From Oscillospiraceae bacterium (GTDB taxonomy: Bacteria; Bacillota; Clostridia; Oscillospirales; Ruminococcaceae), in the NCBI GenBank assembly GCA_022835495.1, contig BQOK01000001.1, forward strand, positions 186,001-250,000: DNA of 64,000 nt, written 5' to 3'. Numbering within the stretch: position 1 is the stretch's first letter; every line of letters begins with the position of its first letter. This document shows, piece by piece, positions 60,042 through 64,000 of this stretch. The notes beneath the pieces were generated by a model, which saw only the letters and a program-made list of their open reading frames with translations, was not told the origin of the DNA and did no database searches. Both the position numbers and the translations under genes were made by a program.

Positions 60042-60779
60042 ATGCGCACCATTGTTTGGTTTATCTATTTCTGGGGCTTTTTGCTGGTCAAATGGCCCGC
60101 GATGAACAAGGGGCTGAAAGCCCTGGAGGCGGGCGACTGGGAGACCGCCGACCGCCTGGCGGCCCGGTATGTGCCCCAGTGGGCAAACCGCCTGTTGAAG
60201 CTGGCGGGGGTGACCGTGACGGTGGAGGGCAAGGAGAACATCCCCGCCGGCCGGGCCTGCGTGTTTGCGGGCAACCACCGCAGCTATTACGACATCCCCC
60301 TGATGCTCACCCAGCTGGACGCGCCCCATGGTCTGGTGGCCAAAAAGGAGATCGCGGGCCTGCCGCTGGTGCGGGGCTGGATGCGCCTTTTGCACTGCGT
60401 GTTCCTGGACCGGGAGGACCCCCGCAAGGCGATGGCCGCGCTGAACGAGGCCATTGAAAACCTGAAAAAGGGGTATTCCATCGCCATTTTCCCGGAGGGC
60501 ACCCGCAACAAGGGCGAGGAGGGCACCCTGCAAGAGTTCAAGGGCGGCGCGTTCCGCATTGCCACCAAGGCAAAGGCGCCCGTGGTGCCGGTGGCCATTA
60601 CCGGCAGCCGCGATATCATGGAGAACAACCACATGTGGATGCACCCGGCCCACGTGACCATCCGCATCCTGCCCCCCATTGAAACCGAGGGCCTGACCCG
60701 CGAGGAGATCAAGGCCCTGCCTGAACGCACTGCCGAGGCGATCCGGCAGAATCTTTTACCCCAGCAGCAAGGAGGCTGA
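60042..60779 (+). CDS. plsC: 1-acyl-sn-glycerol-3-phosphate acyltransferase
   Basis: The 245-residue protein has an N-terminal membrane-anchoring segment and the PlsC acyltransferase motifs: NHRSYYD (His79, Asp84; HX4D) and FPEGTRNKGEEG (150-161). It makes phosphatidic acid from lysophosphatidic acid at the membrane. Two proteins of unknown function follow at once on the same strand. GTGAGGAG precedes the ATG. Confidence 0.94.
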   Translation: MRTIVWFIYFWGFLLVKWPAMNKGLKALEAGDWETADRLAARYVPQWANRLLKLAGVTVTVEGKENIPAGRACVFAGNHRSYYDIPLMLTQLDAPHGLVAKKEIAGLPLVRGWMRLLHCVFLDREDPRKAMAALNEAIENLKKGYSIAIFPEGTRNKGEEGTLQEFKGGAFRIATKAKAPVVPVAITGSRDIMENNHMWMHPAHVTIRILPPIETEGLTREEIKALPERTAEAIRQNLLPQQQGG

Positions 60780-60785
60780 CCATTC

Positions 60786-61604
60786 ATGCCCAGCGCCCGC
60801 TATACCCTGAACATCAAACCCGAGGATCTGCAGCCGGACGTTCCCCGGGAGCTCACGAAAAAAGAAAAGCTCGCCAACTGGTGGCACTACCACTGGAAAT
60901 GGGTGGCGCTTGCGCTGATTGCCCTGGGGATGGTGGGCCTGACCCTGAAGGATATCTTCGGCCAGCCCAAGCCCGATTACCGCATTGCGGTGGTGACCCG
61001 GTACAACATTGCCGAGGAAGCCACCGACCAGCTGAGCGCCGCGCTGAGCGCCTACGGGCAGGACCTGAACGGCGACGGCCAGGTGCTGGTGCAGGTGGAC
61101 ACCTATACCATTGACTTTACCGGTTACGCCGAGCCCAGCGAGAGCGAGGCGGCCGGCGGGGCCGCCCCGGGCGCGGAGCAGGACGCCGCCGACGTGGGCG
61201 CGGCCATGACCGATGTGGCCTCGAACTACGAGCAGGTGGCCAGCCTGACCCGCCTGACGGCCGACATTCAGGACAACCAGACCCTCATCTTTTTGCTGGA
61301 CGACCCGGCGGGCTTCCAGGAGGTGGGGGGCGTGCTGGCCAGCAGCGAGGGAGCCGCGGCCCCCGACCCCAAGAGCCTGGAGGGCGTGGATTTGTTCCTG
61401 TGGGAGGACTGCCCTGCCCTGACCGGGCTGGAACTGGGGGAATACACCGACATGCTGGGCCAGAACGCGGCGCCCAGCGAGGCGCTGTTCCAGGGCTTGG
61501 CCCTGGCGCGCCGCGGCTTTGCCGAGGGCAAGGAGCTGAAAACGTACGGCGCGGAAAACGAGGCGTTTTTTAAAACCCTGATCGCGGGGGCCAAAGCACA
61601 GTGA
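60786..61604 (+). CDS. Membrane-anchored protein of unknown function
   Basis: The 272-residue protein has a basic cytoplasmic N terminus with KKEKLANWWHYHWKW before a single membrane helix (about residues 39-58); the rest is probably outside. It contains GQDLNGDGQVLVQ near residue 88, which resembles a small calcium-binding loop, and an Ala/Glu/Gly-rich stretch near 120-140. No family is recognised. It starts 6 bases after plsC, so the genes are one transcript. Confidence 0.75.
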   Translation: MPSARYTLNIKPEDLQPDVPRELTKKEKLANWWHYHWKWVALALIALGMVGLTLKDIFGQPKPDYRIAVVTRYNIAEEATDQLSAALSAYGQDLNGDGQVLVQVDTYTIDFTGYAEPSESEAAGGAAPGAEQDAADVGAAMTDVASNYEQVASLTRLTADIQDNQTLIFLLDDPAGFQEVGGVLASSEGAAAPDPKSLEGVDLFLWEDCPALTGLELGEYTDMLGQNAAPSEALFQGLALARRGFAEGKELKTYGAENEAFFKTLIAGAKAQ

Positions 61605-61798
61605 AGCGGCGGGCCTGGCTGGACCGCCTGCTGCGCCGGACCCGCGGCGCCGAAAATGCTGCGCGGCCCCTGGCCGCGCAGCTGGATAACCCCTATACCC
61701 CCGCCTTCGGCGCGCCCCGCCGCTTTGAGGAGCTGGTGAGGCAGCAGGAAAAAGCGCCCCCGCCCTGCGGCGGGGGCGGCAGGCAAACGCACAAGTAA
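61601..61798 (+). CDS. Small basic protein of unknown function
   Basis: A 65-residue, Arg-rich reading frame begins with GTG overlapping the previous stop (GTGA), which suggests translational coupling. It has no signal peptide, membrane segment or known motif. It may be a real small protein or a chance frame in GC-rich DNA. Confidence 0.45.
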   Translation: MKRRAWLDRLLRRTRGAENAARPLAAQLDNPYTPAFGAPRRFEELVRQQEKAPPPCGGGGRQTHK

Positions 61799-61847
61799 GC
61801 GCCCCGCGGGCCCTTTTGGGGAGGGTGGGGCGAAAGATCATAAAGAA

Positions 61848-61889
61848 CAGGACCGGCGCTGCTTGGAACGCGCCGGTCCTGATTTTTTT
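61848..61889 (+). terminator. Terminator after the plsC cluster
   Basis: A perfect 12-bp hairpin (61848-61859 with 61870-61881) is followed by seven T. Confidence 0.9.
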
Positions 61890-61926
61890 ACTGCGGGCAA
61901 AGCGCCCCTGTGCGCCGGGGGGCGGA

Positions 61927-62646
61927 TCAGGCGTCTTTTTCCAGCTTTTTCAGCAGGAGGGCGCACAGGATGGCCGAGACCGCCAGAAGAAGGCCCAGGG
62001 GCCACAGGGAACCGGGGACAAAGCCGCCGTCCAGCATGGCCCGGTACCCCCAGGCCGCGGGGAACAGCCTGCCCGCCGCCCCGAACGCACGGGGGAGCAG
62101 CTCGGCCGGGAACATGATGCCGGACAGCATGATGGAGGGCAGAAAAACCAGCTGGGAAAACATGGTGAGCTTTGCCTGGCTTTTGACCGCCAGCCCCAGA
62201 ACGCTGGCGACCCCCAGCGAGGCCGCGATGAAAATTGCCAGCGAGAGGATGTACAGCAGCGGGTCCCGGGGGCGCGCCGCGCCGAACAGGAGGGGGGCGG
62301 CTATGTAGAGGATGGCGCTCATGAGCAGCAGATGAACGAAGGCCGAAAGAAAGGTCGTTGCCAGCCCGAGCGAGAGGGGCACGCCGTTTGCCCGGTAGAC
62401 CTTTTTGATGTCGCCGCCGTAAATTTCGGACAGGGAGGGCGGCAGGCCCACCAGCGCGCCCATGGAGACCCCCATCACGGTCATGGATTGGATCAGCGTG
62501 GCCGAGGCCCCGGGGGTGAGGGAGGTGAAAATGCCGCCCATGACGATGAAGAACAAAAGGGGGACCACATAGCAGGTGATGAGCAGTGATTTGCTGCGGA
62601 TGTCCAGCCGCCACTGCAGGGCCGCCCCGTATAAAAATGCACTCAT
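61927..62646 (-). CDS. ABC-2 type transporter permease
   Basis: The 239-residue protein has six membrane segments and the ABC-2 pattern: WRLDIRSKSLLITCYVVPLLFF at the start and FLPSIMLSGIMFPAELLP near residue 165. It pairs with the upstream ATPase, with which it overlaps (ATGA). It probably exports a drug, peptide or lipid; the substrate is unknown. Confidence 0.9.
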   Translation of the reverse strand: MSAFLYGAALQWRLDIRSKSLLITCYVVPLLFFIVMGGIFTSLTPGASATLIQSMTVMGVSMGALVGLPPSLSEIYGGDIKKVYRANGVPLSLGLATTFLSAFVHLLLMSAILYIAAPLLFGAARPRDPLLYILSLAIFIAASLGVASVLGLAVKSQAKLTMFSQLVFLPSIMLSGIMFPAELLPRAFGAAGRLFPAAWGYRAMLDGGFVPGSLWPLGLLLAVSAILCALLLKKLEKDA

Positions 62647-63458
62647 TTGCCGTTCCCTCCTGCGATATGGATGAAATTCTGCTCCAGGCTGCCGTGGTCG
62701 ATGCGAACGTCCAGCACGGGGACGCCTTTTTCCCGGCAGCCCTCCAGCAACGCCAGCAGGGTGGCGGAAAGGTCGTTTGACCGGACGCTCTCTTCGCCCT
62801 GCGGGGTCTGGATGGTGATGGTGCAGCGCCCCCCCACCGCCTCGGCCAGGCCGGAAACGGGGCCCAGATATGCAATGGCGCCGCCGCTCAGGATTGCAAT
62901 GCGGTCGCACAGGGCCTCCACCTCGGCCATGTCGTGGCTGGCAAGGATGATGGTCCTGCCCTGCGCTTTCAGCCTGCGGATCTGATCGTGAAGCTGGACC
63001 CGGCCCTCCACATCCAGCCCGGCGGTGGGTTCGTCCAGAAACACAATGTCCGGGTCGCCGATCAGGGCCAGGGCCAGGTGCAGCCGCCGCTTTTGCCCGG
63101 TGGAAAGCTGTACATACTGTTTTTTTGCCAGCGCATCAATGCCCAGGGCCGCAAGCATGGCGGGGTCGGCAGCGGCCCGGTTCCATTTGGAGAACAGGCG
63201 CACGGCCTCCATGGGGCGGATGTGGGCCGGAAGCGAGGACGATTGCAGCTGGATGCCCACCCGGCCGTGGACCGCAACGCGGCCCCCGTCGCAGGTGCGC
63301 AGGCCCTCGATGCATTCAAGGGTGGTGGTCTTGCCCGCGCCGTTGACGCCCAGCAGCGCGAAGATTTCGCCTTTTGCGATCTGGAGATCGAGGCCCTTCA
63401 GCACGGCGCGGCCGCCGTAGCTCTTGCGCAGGCCCTCCACCTGGATGGCACAATTCAT
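62643..63458 (-). CDS. ABC transporter ATP-binding protein
   Basis: The 271-residue protein has Walker A GVNGAGKTTT near residue 38, signature LSTGQKRRL near 118, Walker B DIVFLDEPTAGLD near 138 and switch His (ILASHD) near 172. The C-terminal tail is long, as in exporters of the CcmA/BcrA type. It overlaps both the permease and the regulator gene (ATGA on each side), giving a tight three-gene operon. Confidence 0.95.
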   Translation of the reverse strand: MNCAIQVEGLRKSYGGRAVLKGLDLQIAKGEIFALLGVNGAGKTTTLECIEGLRTCDGGRVAVHGRVGIQLQSSSLPAHIRPMEAVRLFSKWNRAAADPAMLAALGIDALAKKQYVQLSTGQKRRLHLALALIGDPDIVFLDEPTAGLDVEGRVQLHDQIRRLKAQGRTIILASHDMAEVEALCDRIAILSGGAIAYLGPVSGLAEAVGGRCTITIQTPQGEESVRSNDLSATLLALLEGCREKGVPVLDVRIDHGSLEQNFIHIAGGNGK

Positions 63459-64000
63459 TTTGTTCCCTCCCCCAGCGGATCATAATCCCGTGCGGAGAAC
63501 CAGGCTTCCAGCGCGGGGCTGATAAAAGCGTTGGCATCCGCCAGCTTTTGCTGCCATTCCTGCGACGGGCCGGCGGGGGCCTGCGCCTCGGCCCGGTCGG
63601 AAAGCTTCATCAGGTCGGCCAGCATGGCCGTGTCGCCGCCCGTGAAGTCCAGCACCATGGCCCAATATTTCTCGGCAAAGGCCATGCCCCGTTCGCCGGC
63701 GGGGGGCACGCCTTCGGCCTGAAGGCGCAGGGCCTCGCCCATCAGCTGGCTGACCCGTTCCATCATGATTGGGGCGCTGGCATGGTCGAAACGGCGCCGG
63801 AACTGGTTCAGGGTGCGGTCGTCGAGGTGCTTGACGAGCCAGTAAAGCTCGTTTTTCATCTCAAGGTTTGCAATGATATCGGCGTACTTTTTAAAATCCA
63901 CCGCCTGCATTTGCAGCACCTCGGCCCGCAGCGCCTCCAGCTGGGCCAGGGATTCGGACAGGGAGGCGAGCTTTTGGCGGATGGCGGCCGCCTGCTCGGA
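63455..64000 (-). CDS. MerR-type regulator, C-terminal part (runs off the window)
   Basis: The reading frame stays open to the right edge, so only the last 181 residues are seen. The first visible part is a leucine-rich coiled coil (KLASLSESLAQLEALRAEVLQM), like the MerR dimer helix, followed by an all-helical domain with FAEKYWAMVLDFTGGD, resembling TipAS-like ligand domains. The DNA-binding half is outside the window, so the MerR assignment is probable rather than proven. It likely controls the ABC exporter genes it overlaps. Confidence 0.7.
   Translation of the reverse strand, partial: SEQAAAIRQKLASLSESLAQLEALRAEVLQMQAVDFKKYADIIANLEMKNELYWLVKHLDDRTLNQFRRRFDHASAPIMMERVSQLMGEALRLQAEGVPPAGERGMAFAEKYWAMVLDFTGGDTAMLADLMKLSDRAEAQAPAGPSQEWQQKLADANAFISPALEAWFSARDYDPLGEGTK

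Overview
The window looks like chromosome from a GC-rich, spore-forming Gram-positive anaerobe of the class Clostridia, most likely an Oscillospiraceae/Ruminococcaceae-type gut bacterium. Supporting signs are sporulation and germination genes (spoVAC-AD-AE, gpr, spoIIP), a T-box leader in front of asnS, a pyrBI pair with the regulatory subunit, strong GGAGG ribosome-binding sites with several GTG/TTG starts, and an AgrC-like GHKL kinase. The family assignment is inference. No rRNA, tRNA, CRISPR array, prophage or insertion sequence was recognised.

Layout. 0-5.8 kb: GHKL histidine kinase, a GGDEF protein, an autoregulated TetR gene with a membrane protein, a DegV protein and a TVP38-type membrane protein. 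5.9-9.6 kb (minus strand): a Ser/Gly-rich lipoprotein, rsmE-prmA, and pyrB-pyrI with its own promoter. 9.9-16.8 kb: a plus-strand agmatine deiminase operon (aguA, APC permease, NhaC-type antiporter, ptcA, arcC), which turns agmatine into putrescine, CO2 and NH3 with ATP gain. 16.8-22.4 kb: an RpiR regulator, spoVA genes, rpsT/gpr/spoIIP. 22.5-29.1 kb: T-box-asnS, a GPH sugar symporter with a proline iminopeptidase-like hydrolase, and hflK-hflC.

29.2-52.9 kb: a large surface-glycan locus, all on the plus strand and for the most part much more AT-rich than its flanks. It has a priming sugar-phosphate transferase, five GT2/GT4 glycosyltransferases, an HprK-like P-loop protein, a GT11 transferase, an alkaline-phosphatase-superfamily enzyme, a Wzx-type flippase, a choline module (LicA-type kinase, LicC-type cytidylyltransferase, BCCT transporter) and an acyltransferase interrupted in frame by a run of 12 G. 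A sugar-nucleotide block follows (gmd, a DegT-fold protein with His in place of the PLP lysine, an Fcl/ColC epimerase-reductase, manC, a hexose-phosphate mutase and manA). This block can make GDP-mannose and, on the active-site evidence, probably GDP-colitose rather than or besides GDP-fucose. No Wzy polymerase, chain-length regulator or LicD transferase is visible.

53-64 kb: a YesL-like membrane protein, a LacI-regulated alpha-glucan import set (MalE/F/G-like plus malQ, no MalK ATPase), plsC with two unknown proteins, and an ABC-2 exporter with a partial MerR-type regulator running off the right end.

The most interesting part is the glycan locus. It combines a probable phase-variable acyltransferase (poly-G tract), CDP-choline synthesis and a deoxy-hexose pathway capped by a GT11 enzyme, which would suit a switchable, host-like surface glycan. 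A 171-base gap inside it (36190-36360) can fold into a pseudoknot-like RNA that matches no riboswitch class I recognise.
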